NCBI GenBank assembly: GCA_024695145.1
Contig: JAILIS010000010.1
Span: 1 to 64,000, forward strand
DNA: 64,000 nt
From: Lachnospiraceae bacterium
GTDB lineage: Bacteria > Bacillota > Clostridia > Lachnospirales > Lachnospiraceae
Direction of reading: 5' to 3'
Below the pieces are notes generated by a model. The model was not told the origin of the DNA. It was given only the letters and a program-made list of their open reading frames with translations, and searched no databases. Position 1 is the stretch's first letter. Every line of letters starts with the position of its first letter. Below are positions 9,920 to 19,849 of the stretch, in pieces. Position numbers and translations under genes: made by a program.

Positions 9920-9958
9920 AAAAGGTGTCAAAAAGAACCGTCCCTTTTGACACCTTTT
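9920..9958 (-). terminator. Rho-independent terminator downstream of fucI-like gene
   Basis: 14-bp perfect stem AAAAGGTGTCAAAA / TTTTGACACCTTTT with 11-nt loop, 14 nt after the fucI stop. Confidence 0.75.
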
Positions 9959-9971
9959 GATCAGATTTGTT

Positions 9972-11780
9972 TTATCGGATCGTTTTGTAGAGTGGACCGT
10001 AGGCCTTGCAGGCTCTGTAATCCTGACCTTCCTTGTCGCTTCCGAATGCGTTCCATGCGGCCGGACGATATATGTCGTCGGCACAGACATTATGCATGCA
10101 AACGGGGATACGCAGCATTGACGCCATCGTGATCAGATCTGCTCCGATATGTCCGTAGCTTATCGCTCCGTGATTGGCTCCCCAGTTGTTCATAACGTCA
10201 TATGCGGTCTTGAAAGGTGAACCGGAGACGCCGTCTGTTCTTGGTGCAAACCATGTGCACGGCCATGTGTAGTCAGTCCTCTTCCATAATACATCCGATA
10301 CTTCATCGGGAAGATTGACCGTCCAGCCTTCTACTATCTGCAGTGCAGGCCCAAGGTTCTTGATAAGGTTCAGTCGTATCATCGTTGCGGGCATTTCCGC
10401 TCTTGTAAGGAATCTTGCCGAGTAACCGGCTCCTCTGAAGTATCCGTTATCCGCAGGACACCACTCGGTAGCAGCCATCATGGTCTCTATATCCTTGTCA
10501 GTCACTTCATACCATTCCTTCATAACGGGATTGCCGTTAGCATCCTTTACTTCACCGCATGCGTCGAGGCAGCATGCTCCCGAATTGATAAGATGTATGA
10601 AGCCGTCGGCTTCCTTTGCATGACCTTCGATATCATATCCCGTCACGCGCTTAACCGCTGCGCCGCTCCAGTATGTACGCACATCTGCGAACATCTGCGG
10701 ACGGTTCGTAAGGAGCTTCATGAACAGCATCGATGCACCGTTTAATGTATCATTCTCCGTTGCAAGTATGAACGGCTCTCTTGCCCCGTTCCAGTCAAAT
10801 GACGTATTGAGGATAGCCTCCGGGAAATCACAGTTCGGCCAATGATCCGTCCACTGACGCTGTCCCTGGAAGCCTCCGCATATGGCGTTGTGACCGACCG
10901 CCTCTTCTTCGCATCCTTCGGGAAGATTGGGATTGCCCTGATAGAGATCTTCGATGATAACAGCCATCTTGGCGGTAAATTCCCAATCCTTCTCTTTCTG
11001 TTCGTCTGACTTCTTAACGAAATCGGGATTCTTATCGAAGCCCTGTCTGCAGTATTTCTTTATCCATGTCAGAGCCTTCTGATATTCATCTTCGTTGTAT
11101 ATATGCTCTTCCATGCGGCGAAGTATCTCAACTTCGTCAACCGATTCAACTCTCATTCCGAGATATTCCTCAAAGAAATCCTGATTGATGATCGATCCGC
11201 CTATACCCATACACTGGCTTCCGATCTGAAGATAAGACTTGTCTCTCATGGAGGCCGCAGCCACGGCAGCTCTTGCAAATCTTAAAAGCTTTGTTCTGAC
11301 ATCTTCCGGGATAACGGTATCGTCAGCGTCCTGTACGTCTTTTCCGTATATACCGAATGCCGGAAGACCCTTCTGCGCATAAGTTGCCAGTACACTTGCA
11401 AGATATACCGCCCCGGGTCTTTCCGTCGCATTCAGTCCCCAGACACCTTTTATCGTCAGGGGATTCATATCCATGGTCTCTGAGCCGTAACACCAGCAGG
11501 GGGTAACGCTTAATGTAACGGCCACACCTTCTTTGCGGAATTTCGCTTCACATGCGGCGGATTCCGCAACCCGGCCGATGGTGGTGTCTGCAATGACTAC
11601 CCTGACAGGCTCTCCGTTCGAGTATTTCAGGTTTTCCTCAAACAGTTTCTTGGCCGATCTTGCCATGTTCATTGTCTGCTCTTCGAGTGATTCACGAACC
11701 TTTAAGGGGCCCCTTCTTCCGTCAATGATCGGCCTAATGCCGATAGCCGGATAATCACCGATATATCTGTTCTTTGCCAT
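9972..11780 (-). CDS. fucI: L-fucose isomerase
   Basis: [67 protein letters not shown]-type C-terminus; FucI length. Confidence 0.9.
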   Translation of the reverse strand: MAKNRYIGDYPAIGIRPIIDGRRGPLKVRESLEEQTMNMARSAKKLFEENLKYSNGEPVRVVIADTTIGRVAESAACEAKFRKEGVAVTLSVTPCWCYGSETMDMNPLTIKGVWGLNATERPGAVYLASVLATYAQKGLPAFGIYGKDVQDADDTVIPEDVRTKLLRFARAAVAAASMRDKSYLQIGSQCMGIGGSIINQDFFEEYLGMRVESVDEVEILRRMEEHIYNEDEYQKALTWIKKYCRQGFDKNPDFVKKSDEQKEKDWEFTAKMAVIIEDLYQGNPNLPEGCEEEAVGHNAICGGFQGQRQWTDHWPNCDFPEAILNTSFDWNGAREPFILATENDTLNGASMLFMKLLTNRPQMFADVRTYWSGAAVKRVTGYDIEGHAKEADGFIHLINSGACCLDACGEVKDANGNPVMKEWYEVTDKDIETMMAATEWCPADNGYFRGAGYSARFLTRAEMPATMIRLNLIKNLGPALQIVEGWTVNLPDEVSDVLWKRTDYTWPCTWFAPRTDGVSGSPFKTAYDVMNNWGANHGAISYGHIGADLITMASMLRIPVCMHNVCADDIYRPAAWNAFGSDKEGQDYRACKAYGPLYKTIR

Positions 11781-11945
11781 TTCATATCCTCCTTACCTTA
11801 TTGTAAGCATCGCCGTTTAAGACTCTGCTCATTTATAAAAATCTTCTCCAATTGTGATTTTATCCCTACCACACATGGATTCAAAGTGTTATACTATAAA
11901 AAAATATAACGATATTCACTTTTTTCGTCCCGGGAGAAACAGTTT

Positions 11946-12797
11946 ATGAAATTTACCGATTATAAAGAATCGCGGACACAGGGAACCTTCAACTTTCCCA
12001 TAGCTTACTATCATCAGACTCCGCTCAGTCCGCGATATTATATGCCCTACCACTGGCATACGCATTATGAGATCATGCGTATCATCTCAGGATCGTTCCA
12101 TCTGACTTTGGATAACCGGACCGAAACATACTCCGCAGGCGATGTGATTTTCATAACCAGCGGAGTTCTGCACGGCGGAGAACCCGAAGATTGTGTATAC
12201 GAATGTATAGTTTTCGATCTCGACATGCTAATGAAAGATAACCATGCATGTGCCAATACAATACAGAGCATTATGAACGGAAAGATCCGGATCGATACAC
12301 ATATCTCGGAAAAATGTGATAAAATTCTCCCGATCACCAAAAAGCTGTGTCATGTACTCTCGGAAAAGAAGACAGGGTACGAATTCATGACACAGGGGTA
12401 TCTTTATATGCTGATCGGAACTATAATGGAGGAACGGCTGTATGAGGAATCCAAGTACAATACCGTTGTCACGGAACGCCTCAACTCCATTAAAAATGTT
12501 ATCGACTATATATCCGATAACTATTCGGACCAGGTTACCCTCGAAGCGCTTTCAAAGATCGCCGGTATGAACCCCAAATACTTCTGCAGATACTTTCGAA
12601 GCATGACAGGGCGGACTCCCATAGATTATCTGAACTACTACAGGGTGGAATGCGCCTGTGAAATGCTCTCGACAAAAGATATATCCGTCAAGGAAACCGC
12701 AATTTCATGCGGATTTTCAGATGAAAGTTACTTCGTCAAAACATTCCGTAAATACAAAAATACGACACCCAAACAGTTTACAAGAAAGGAATTCTGA
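11946..12797 (+). CDS. AraC-family transcriptional regulator (cupin + HTH), divergent from fucI
   Basis: N-terminal cupin; C-terminal MNPKYFCRYFRSMTGRTPIDYLNYYRVECACEML...CGFSDESYFVKTFRKYKNTTPKQFT. Confidence 0.9.
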   Translation: MKFTDYKESRTQGTFNFPIAYYHQTPLSPRYYMPYHWHTHYEIMRIISGSFHLTLDNRTETYSAGDVIFITSGVLHGGEPEDCVYECIVFDLDMLMKDNHACANTIQSIMNGKIRIDTHISEKCDKILPITKKLCHVLSEKKTGYEFMTQGYLYMLIGTIMEERLYEESKYNTVVTERLNSIKNVIDYISDNYSDQVTLEALSKIAGMNPKYFCRYFRSMTGRTPIDYLNYYRVECACEMLSTKDISVKETAISCGFSDESYFVKTFRKYKNTTPKQFTRKEF

Positions 12798-12799
12798 TC

Positions 12800-13306
12800 A
12801 TGAACCGCTTATTATCCGCGATCATCGCACTCTGTTATATCCCAATGCTTTGTGCATGCAGCACCTCTTCAAAGATCAACTGCCCGTTCACGGATCTTTC
12901 ATGGGAGGCAGAAACTGATGATATGATCGGCCTCGAAGGAGACGGATATGAGACATATGAGAGTATCTATAAGGGGATGACTTATACTTATCCCAAAGAG
13001 TATCTCGGAAGAACCGGCATCATCAAATATATGTATGATGATTCGGGAAAGCTGTGTAACGTTTCCTGGTCATATACCGGAGACGGGGCTGAGGAGATCA
13101 TGGAAGTTTACAAAAATGTGGTGGATGAGATGAATGCCCTTCACGGCAAAAGCAAAAATGATGACGGTGTCGGTAATTACTGTGAAATATGGGAAAGTGA
13201 CGGCGGCACCGTTATGGCCAATGCCGTCGTCACAAATGATGTCACTGTTATGCAGATAGCCTATATGAGCCCTGACGTGTCAAAAAGCACCGCCGGATCT
13301 GACTGA
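12800..13306 (+). CDS. hypothetical lipoprotein
   Basis: Signal peptide with lipobox MNRLLSAIIALCYIPMLCACSTSS. Confidence 0.65.
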   Translation: MNRLLSAIIALCYIPMLCACSTSSKINCPFTDLSWEAETDDMIGLEGDGYETYESIYKGMTYTYPKEYLGRTGIIKYMYDDSGKLCNVSWSYTGDGAEEIMEVYKNVVDEMNALHGKSKNDDGVGNYCEIWESDGGTVMANAVVTNDVTVMQIAYMSPDVSKSTAGSD

Positions 13307-13312
13307 CCGGTC

Positions 13313-14161
13313 TTATGCTTTGCCGGCGCTGCCGCAAACGTTTATCTTTTCCTTCACAAGGTCTGTTACATTTGCCATTCCCTTTGCGCAGTATTTCTTC
13401 GGATCGAACACATCGGGATCTTCCTTCAGATAATCCTTGATACCGTTTGAAAATGCGATCCGAAGTTCTGTTGCAAAATTCACCTTGCTGATACCGCGTC
13501 TGATACAGTCTTTTACCGCTTCATCCGGAACACCTGATGCTCCGTGAAGTACAAGGGGAATGCTGACGACTTTCCTGATCTCGGAAAGCCTTTCAAAATC
13601 AAGCTTCGGCTCTCCCTTGTATATCCCATGTGCAGTACCGATCGCAACCGCAAGAGATGTGACACCCGTTTCTTTAACAAACTTAACCGCATCATCCGGA
13701 TCCGTATATCCGGGATCGTCACAGCTCATGTCATCTTCTTTGCCGCCGACTTTGCCAAGCTCGGCTTCAACAGGAATTCCGGAAGGTCTGCATGCATCCG
13801 CCACTCTCTTTGAAAGTGCGATATTCTCCTCGAATTCAAGCTTGGATCCGTCTATCATGATTGATGTATATCCGATGCGAAGTGCCTGCATCGCAAGATC
13901 AAAACTGTTTCCATGATCAAGATGCAGTGCGATCGGAACTCTTGCCTTGTTTGCAGCTGCCGCCACGTTGGCATGATACATCTCAAGACCTGCATATTTC
14001 ACGGTTGACGGCGTTGTCTGAAGGATCGCGGGAGCACCGAGCTCCTCACACGCCTTTATAACCGCCATGACCATCTCCATATTCTCGACATTAAATGCCC
14101 CGACAGCGTAGCCTTCCCTGTCTGCCTTTTCCAGCATCAGTTCGCTTGTTACAAGTGCCAT
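13313..14161 (-). CDS. class II fructose/tagatose-bisphosphate aldolase
   Basis: AVGAFNVENMEM, ALHLDHG, SIMIDGS, VEAELGKVGGKEDD, LVLHGASG, class II FBA/GatY family. Confidence 0.9.
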   Translation of the reverse strand: MALVTSELMLEKADREGYAVGAFNVENMEMVMAVIKACEELGAPAILQTTPSTVKYAGLEMYHANVAAAANKARVPIALHLDHGNSFDLAMQALRIGYTSIMIDGSKLEFEENIALSKRVADACRPSGIPVEAELGKVGGKEDDMSCDDPGYTDPDDAVKFVKETGVTSLAVAIGTAHGIYKGEPKLDFERLSEIRKVVSIPLVLHGASGVPDEAVKDCIRRGISKVNFATELRIAFSNGIKDYLKEDPDVFDPKKYCAKGMANVTDLVKEKINVCGSAGKA

Positions 14162-14277
14162 TATATTCCCTCCTTTAGACGTCGAATCTGTTTTTGATCC
14201 TAACCGTGTTCATAATACCATATTAGCTTACAAAAGCTCAACGAACACTTCTGTCCTGTTATCTGTACACCGTATAT

Positions 14278-16362
14278 TCAGCCGAGCAGTATCGCTGCCG
14301 CATCAAAAGGTTTTTCAAATACCAGACTTATCCTGCCGCCGTCTGCGGTTATCCGGTGGTCGGACGTTTCATATGTGTCAACGACCGAAAGGTCATATTC
14401 AAGTGGGATCTCGATCTTCAAAGAGCCGGAAAGAGCAAAGGTATGCACAATTATCAGTGCACCGCCATCATCCCCGTATCTGACTGATGCCTGATAATCC
14501 TTAAGATCCCTGTTTGATCTCTGGAAAGGTCCGTACATTTTCGTCTTTCCGCCCGCTATGACCGGAGATGCTTTTTTGTAGAACGACGTTCCTTTATCCG
14601 CCAAAGCCCACTGATTTTCACAAAGATCATATACATCCCCCGAAATACACAATACCCCGTACATTCCCGCACATATGGAATATACGATCCTCTCGGGGGG
14701 ATCATCTTTGCGCAGAACCGACCATATCTGACTCTTTGACGCAAGGATCAGGCTCTGCAGATCGGCCGCTATGACCGGTATCTCCTTCTCCTCATGTGCA
14801 TCGGAAAATGAGAGAAAATCAGCCAGTTCCATGAAAGACGGCTCGAGCCTGTGACCTCCGGATGAACATACTTCTATTGCTATTCCCGGGACATTCTGTC
14901 TGATCTTTTTATAGAATCTCTGTACGGCTTCGACAACCTGCCGCAATCCTTCGCCGTAACTTTCGGCACCGTCGCATCCTATGCCTATCGTGTCATTGTA
15001 ATCGATCTTGATATATTTGAATCCGTTGTCATTAAGAAGATCTATGACCTTTTCCGTCAGATACCTGTCCACCCATTCAGTCCTCATATCCCAGAAACGC
15101 CTCGTTCCGGATATGATGATCTTACCGTCCCTTGTTAAAAGATGCTCTTTTTGCGACCGCGCAGCAGCATCTTTTCCGACAACTTCCAGTTCAAACCATA
15201 TCCCGGCCTTCATCCCCGCCGAGTTTATCTTCTCGACCACCTTCTTAAGGCCGTTCGGGAACAGATTGCCTGCCACATTCCAGTCCCCCATATTGTCCTG
15301 CCAACCGCATATCTCATCAGCATACCAGCCGGCATCGATCACAAAGTAATCGTAGCCTTTTCCTTTAAGAAGCGGCAGTATCCTGTCTATGTTCTCTTCG
15401 CTCGGTTCGCCCCAGGTCGTGCAGTACTCGTTGAAGATCAGAGGAAGCTCCTTTGACCTCAGATCATTCGGGATCTTTACCCTCTGTGCATCGAGCAGCC
15501 TGTCACATACTGTTTCAAAATCAGCTTTTGCCACAGTTATGAATGCTTTCGGAGTCGTAAATGATTCTTTGCCGGAAAGCAGTTTTCTGTAGTGACCGTA
15601 TTCATAGTCGGCAAGCCCTCCCGTTATACTCAGATTCTCATCGATACGAACGGCTTCGATCTGCCATGAGGACGGGCAGGCGAGAGTCAACGCCCATATA
15701 ACACCGGCTTCCCGGTCTTCAAGAGCGGCAAACGGAAAGAAACCTCTTATCGGCATGGACCCGGTAGTTCCGAACTTTTCACATCTGACTCCGAATCTCG
15801 CCCATGACGGTTCAAGCATCAGGTCTTCTATCGTATCGGTACAGTGGCGCCCCTCTGCACTCCAGCGGCTCCTGAACCTGTGCAGAAACAGTCTTCCCGT
15901 AGCCTCATCATCGGCATAAGGTGTCAGACCGGACAGACTGACTGATGAAACGGCTTCTATCATTACATCATCACTTGTATTGTTATGTAATTTTGTGTAA
16001 ACGGATAGTGCCCTTGAATCCCTGTATCCCGTCAGAACGTGCTCAACTTCTATTCCGTCGGGACACGAAAGTACAGTTGTCACCGTTTTGATATCACCCT
16101 CCTCTTTCGTTTCCTGAGAAACGTATTTCATGGCCATTGTCAACGCACTGTTATGGCGTGTCATACCGGCAGCAAAACCGATAATGGAGCTGTCTCCGGA
16201 AACCGAGATCTGGACGAGCGGATCCGCGCCGCCTTTGTCCCATCTCGGGATATCATAACCGCTTGGCACAATGCAGAACGAAACCTGCCCTTCCTGTGAT
16301 ATTACATATACCGCAGTCATATCACCTATCGGTATCATCCTGATCTCTTTTTTATCTTTCAT
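14278..16362 (-). CDS. alpha-galactosidase, GH36-like (divergent)
   Basis: VIDAGWYAD, GIWFELE, KYIKIDYND (nucleophile region), EVCSSGGHR, SFSDAHE; no signal peptide. Confidence 0.82.
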   Translation of the reverse strand: MKDKKEIRMIPIGDMTAVYVISQEGQVSFCIVPSGYDIPRWDKGGADPLVQISVSGDSSIIGFAAGMTRHNSALTMAMKYVSQETKEEGDIKTVTTVLSCPDGIEVEHVLTGYRDSRALSVYTKLHNNTSDDVMIEAVSSVSLSGLTPYADDEATGRLFLHRFRSRWSAEGRHCTDTIEDLMLEPSWARFGVRCEKFGTTGSMPIRGFFPFAALEDREAGVIWALTLACPSSWQIEAVRIDENLSITGGLADYEYGHYRKLLSGKESFTTPKAFITVAKADFETVCDRLLDAQRVKIPNDLRSKELPLIFNEYCTTWGEPSEENIDRILPLLKGKGYDYFVIDAGWYADEICGWQDNMGDWNVAGNLFPNGLKKVVEKINSAGMKAGIWFELEVVGKDAAARSQKEHLLTRDGKIIISGTRRFWDMRTEWVDRYLTEKVIDLLNDNGFKYIKIDYNDTIGIGCDGAESYGEGLRQVVEAVQRFYKKIRQNVPGIAIEVCSSGGHRLEPSFMELADFLSFSDAHEEKEIPVIAADLQSLILASKSQIWSVLRKDDPPERIVYSICAGMYGVLCISGDVYDLCENQWALADKGTSFYKKASPVIAGGKTKMYGPFQRSNRDLKDYQASVRYGDDGGALIIVHTFALSGSLKIEIPLEYDLSVVDTYETSDHRITADGGRISLVFEKPFDAAAILLG

Positions 16363-16406
16363 AAACTGCCTCCGTTCTTTTACGCTGACCTGACATCCTT
16401 ATTTGA

Positions 16407-16435
16407 CAAAAGACAGACTCTTCGTCTGTCTTTTG
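16407..16435 (-). terminator. intercistronic hairpin (terminator/attenuator or mRNA-stabilising) between permease and alpha-galactosidase genes
   Basis: 12-bp perfect stem CAAAAGACAGAC-N5-GTCTGTCTTTTG. Confidence 0.55.
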
Positions 16436-16486
16436 AAATACGGGAGCCGTCAGCCCGGTTCGTGTCTTTTGTGATGCATATACTGT

Positions 16487-17317
16487 CTAGAGCTTTCCGC
16501 CTGACGTTGCGATACCTTCGATAAACTGCTTCTGGAAGAATATGTATATGATTATCATCGGTACGCACGATATCAAAGCCGCCATCATGAGCTCCGGATA
16601 CTTCTGCTGGTACTGCCCGTTCATCTTGGCAAGCGCGCTTGCAAGTGTCGTAGCACGGTTATCGGGGCAGACGATCATCGGCCACATAAGATCTTTGTAT
16701 GCGAACACGGCCGTAAAGATGCCGAGAGCCACCATCGCCGACTTGGTGAGCGGAGCCATAATGAACAGGAATGTCTGTGGAATATTGCATCCGTCAAGTC
16801 TTGCCGCTTCTTCAAGATCCCGCGGCAGCTGCATGTATGCCTGGCGAAGCAGAAAAGTTCCGAATGCGGTTACTATTCCCGGAAACAACAGACCCCATAT
16901 CGTATTTGTCATATGCATTTTGCTGACCATTACATACTGAGGGATGATGAATATCTGAACCGGTATCATCATCTGTAAAAGTACGAGCGCAAACATAAAT
17001 CTTTTTCCCGGAAACTGCAGCCTTGCAAAAGCATATCCCGACAGAGTTGCCGTTGCTATCGCAAAAAGAATACGAAGGGCCACCATCCCGAGTGTGTTGG
17101 CATAAAGCTTTACAAAATCCATCGCTTTAATGACATTTCCGAAATTCTGGGTCTGCCAGACCTTCGGAACTATGACGAACGGATCTACCTGCATGGTTTC
17201 CGCCGTGGTCTTGAAAGCGGTCAGGAACATCCATACGAAAGGAATGAGCATTGTTATCGAGACTATGATCAGTATTATGTATATAAATGAATTATAAACA
17301 ACCTTCTTTGATTTCAT
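16487..17317 (-). CDS. carbohydrate ABC transporter permease (MalG-like)
   Basis: TM protein with EAARLDGCNIPQTFLFIMAPLTKSA EAA motif. Confidence 0.92.
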   Translation of the reverse strand: MKSKKVVYNSFIYIILIIVSITMLIPFVWMFLTAFKTTAETMQVDPFVIVPKVWQTQNFGNVIKAMDFVKLYANTLGMVALRILFAIATATLSGYAFARLQFPGKRFMFALVLLQMMIPVQIFIIPQYVMVSKMHMTNTIWGLLFPGIVTAFGTFLLRQAYMQLPRDLEEAARLDGCNIPQTFLFIMAPLTKSAMVALGIFTAVFAYKDLMWPMIVCPDNRATTLASALAKMNGQYQQKYPELMMAALISCVPMIIIYIFFQKQFIEGIATSGGKL

Positions 17318-17329
17318 ATCCTGCCCCCC

Positions 17330-18214
17330 CTATTCGTAATGAACCCATTTCTTTTGTCCGATGAGCTGGATGACCGTAAGGATCAGTATCACGGCAAGCA
17401 GTACTACCACAACGGTAGCGCCGTAACCTTTCTTGCTCTGCTCAAAGGAATACTTATAGAACAGGAATACGAGAGATTCCGTCTTCTTCCATGCGGGATT
17501 GTTCAGATCTATCAGCATATAGATAAGGTCAAATACCTGCATGGCCGCTATTATTCTTGTAACGACCACAAAGAATATTGTCGGTGATATAAGGGGTATG
17601 GTTATGTTCTTAAGCTGCTGCCACTCATTGGCTCCGTCAAGGGATGCCGCTTCGTAATAATCTCTCGGCACCTCCTGAAGACCGGCAAGGAATAATACCA
17701 TGTTATATCCGAGAACCGACCAGATACCTATGACCGCAATGGAAAAAATGGCGATCTTGGGATCTGATATCCAGTTTACCTTGATGTTAAAAGTATTGTT
17801 GATGAGTCCGAAATTTGAATTATACAGCCACTTCCATACCATAGCTATCGCAGCGGGTGCAACAACCATGGGAAGAAAGAATATCGTACGAAACGCATCA
17901 CGGCCCTTAAGCTTCTTGTTTAAAAACACCGCGAGCAGAAGCGCGATCACTATTGAAAAAGGAACCTCCACTATGGCATATTTGGCGGTATTTGCCAGCG
18001 CCTGCCATACCTCGGAATCTCCGAAAACCTTTTCATAATTGGCAAGCCCGACAAATTTATTGCCTTTTCCGAAATCACCGGTTTTGTAAAAACTCTGTTT
18101 GATCGTATCGATCATCGGATAAATGTTCAGGACTATGAGCCCTATCATTGTAGGCAGGATAAACAGCCATCCCCACAGAAATTCACTTCTTTCTTTTGAC
18201 GTAACCTTCTTCAC
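17330..18214 (-). CDS. sugar ABC transporter permease (MalF/UgpA-like)
   Basis: TM protein with YYEAASLDGANEWQQLKNITIPLISPT EAA motif. Confidence 0.92.
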   Translation of the reverse strand: MKKVTSKERSEFLWGWLFILPTMIGLIVLNIYPMIDTIKQSFYKTGDFGKGNKFVGLANYEKVFGDSEVWQALANTAKYAIVEVPFSIVIALLLAVFLNKKLKGRDAFRTIFFLPMVVAPAAIAMVWKWLYNSNFGLINNTFNIKVNWISDPKIAIFSIAVIGIWSVLGYNMVLFLAGLQEVPRDYYEAASLDGANEWQQLKNITIPLISPTIFFVVVTRIIAAMQVFDLIYMLIDLNNPAWKKTESLVFLFYKYSFEQSKKGYGATVVVVLLAVILILTVIQLIGQKKWVHYE

Positions 18215-18254
18215 CGGGTTCTCCTTTTAAATATCAAATGCTTATAATTCAAGA

Positions 18255-18286
18255 GTGCGCCAAGGGAGCAATTCCCCACAGCGCAC
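18255..18286 (-). terminator. intercistronic hairpin between solute-binding-protein and permease genes
   Basis: GTGCGC...GCGCAC stem with internal GGG/CCC pairing in the intergenic gap. Confidence 0.45.
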
Positions 18287-18325
18287 CCTTATTTTAACTT
18301 AATTCTTCAGCTTTTGAAAACTATC

Positions 18326-19690
18326 TTATTCTTCAGCCAGGTCTGCGTTCATTTCAGTTGCGATATCTTTGCAGACAGCTTCTGTCTTGCTTGCATCTGT
18401 CCAGCACTCCTGAAGCTTCTCGATCATCATGTCTTCCCAAACTGTGGTATCTCTTGAGTAAGGTCTGAATACGAGCTTGGCATCGAGCATCTTCATATGT
18501 CCGTTAAGATCGAAGCAGTCTACGCTGTTAACCCATGCATCAGATGTTCCCTTGTATGCTGACATCGTAACGCCGAGTTCTGCCTGCTTGAGCTGTGCTT
18601 CCTTTGATCCGAGATACTCGATAAGTGACCATGCAGCATCAAGGTTCTTGCCGTTTGCAGCTGCTGCCCAGCCGAGTCCGTTGTAGATCGATACTCTGTC
18701 ATCAGGTGAGTTCGTGTAAGGAAGAACTGCTACATCACAGTTTGCTGCAGCATATTCATTATCGCGGTATCCGGCAAGCATCCATGAACCGTTGATAGAC
18801 ATTGCAGTCTTGCCTGCGCAAAGAAGTTCGTTGGGAGCTGTTTCCGATACTGTTGCAAGGTCAGGGCATGAGCCGTCTGCGATCATGTCTGTAAAGAGCT
18901 GAACAGCCTTGATGGAATTGGGATCATCCATACCTGAGGTCTTCTTGTCGTCGCTTATAACATATCCGCCCATTGAATAGATCGTGTTGTAATAACCTTC
19001 CTGGTTGTTACCCGGAGCTATTGCATATCCCCAGTGATCATCGTTTGTAAGCTTCTTGGCATTTGCCGCAAAGTCTTCCCATGTCCAGGTGTCATCGGGA
19101 TAAGGAACTCCCATCTCATCAAAGATAGTCTTGTTGTACCAAAGAGCGATCGTATCGATATCCTTCGGAACCGCATACTGTTTGCCGTCTGACTGATAAA
19201 GCTTAACGATTCCTTCATAGTAGTTGTTAAGGTCGATCTTGTCGCTTGCATCGATCCTGTCGGTAAGGTCGAGAAGCATGTCGTTCTCCATGTATTTCTG
19301 TGCTACGTTTGAATGCATCCAGAATACATCGGGAAGCTCGCCGCCTGTTGCGCCTGCTTCAAGAAGTGTCCAGTAGTTGTTCCAGTCAACAACCTGAATG
19401 GTAGCCTTAACGCCTGACTGCTCACTCCACTCGTCAACGATCTGCTGAAGTCCGGGTCTCTGGCCTTCATCCCAGATCGTAACTGAGAGCTCGCCCTCAA
19501 CGCTGCTGCCTATGCTGTCGGGTGCTTCTTCTTCAGCTGCAGGTGCTGCTTCCTCTTCTGCGGGAGCTGCCTCTTCAGTAGCTGCAGGTGCTTCTGCCGC
19601 AGGTGCTGCGGGTGCTGCTGCGCCTGCACATCCGATCATTGAAATTGCGGTAACGGCACTGAGTAAAATGGCAATTACTTTCTTTTTCAT
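18326..19690 (-). CDS. extracellular sugar-binding lipoprotein of ABC transporter
   Basis: Lipobox ISMIGCAG, Ala/Pro/Glu linker, then solute-binding protein family 1 fold (VDWNNYWTLLEAGATGGELPDVFWMH). Confidence 0.92.
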   Translation of the reverse strand: MKKKVIAILLSAVTAISMIGCAGAAAPAAPAAEAPAATEEAAPAEEEAAPAAEEEAPDSIGSSVEGELSVTIWDEGQRPGLQQIVDEWSEQSGVKATIQVVDWNNYWTLLEAGATGGELPDVFWMHSNVAQKYMENDMLLDLTDRIDASDKIDLNNYYEGIVKLYQSDGKQYAVPKDIDTIALWYNKTIFDEMGVPYPDDTWTWEDFAANAKKLTNDDHWGYAIAPGNNQEGYYNTIYSMGGYVISDDKKTSGMDDPNSIKAVQLFTDMIADGSCPDLATVSETAPNELLCAGKTAMSINGSWMLAGYRDNEYAAANCDVAVLPYTNSPDDRVSIYNGLGWAAAANGKNLDAAWSLIEYLGSKEAQLKQAELGVTMSAYKGTSDAWVNSVDCFDLNGHMKMLDAKLVFRPYSRDTTVWEDMMIEKLQECWTDASKTEAVCKDIATEMNADLAEE

Positions 19691-19786
19691 AAATCATAAC
19701 CTCCTAAATAATGTGTGAACAAAATGTTCTCCTAAAACATAACCGTTCTCGTTCCCTGCTCCGATCACGGATACAACCCAATAATA

Positions 19787-19803
19787 ATAAAACGTTTCGC
19801 TCA
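19787..19803. promoter_or_regulatory. candidate LacI-type operator upstream of the sugar ABC operon
   Basis: AAAACGTTTCGCT sharing the AAACGTTTCGCT half of the palindrome at 3969. Confidence 0.45.
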
Positions 19804-19849
19804 TGGGTATGGTATTTCGTGTTTTTTTGATGTCAATTTGTGATATCGA

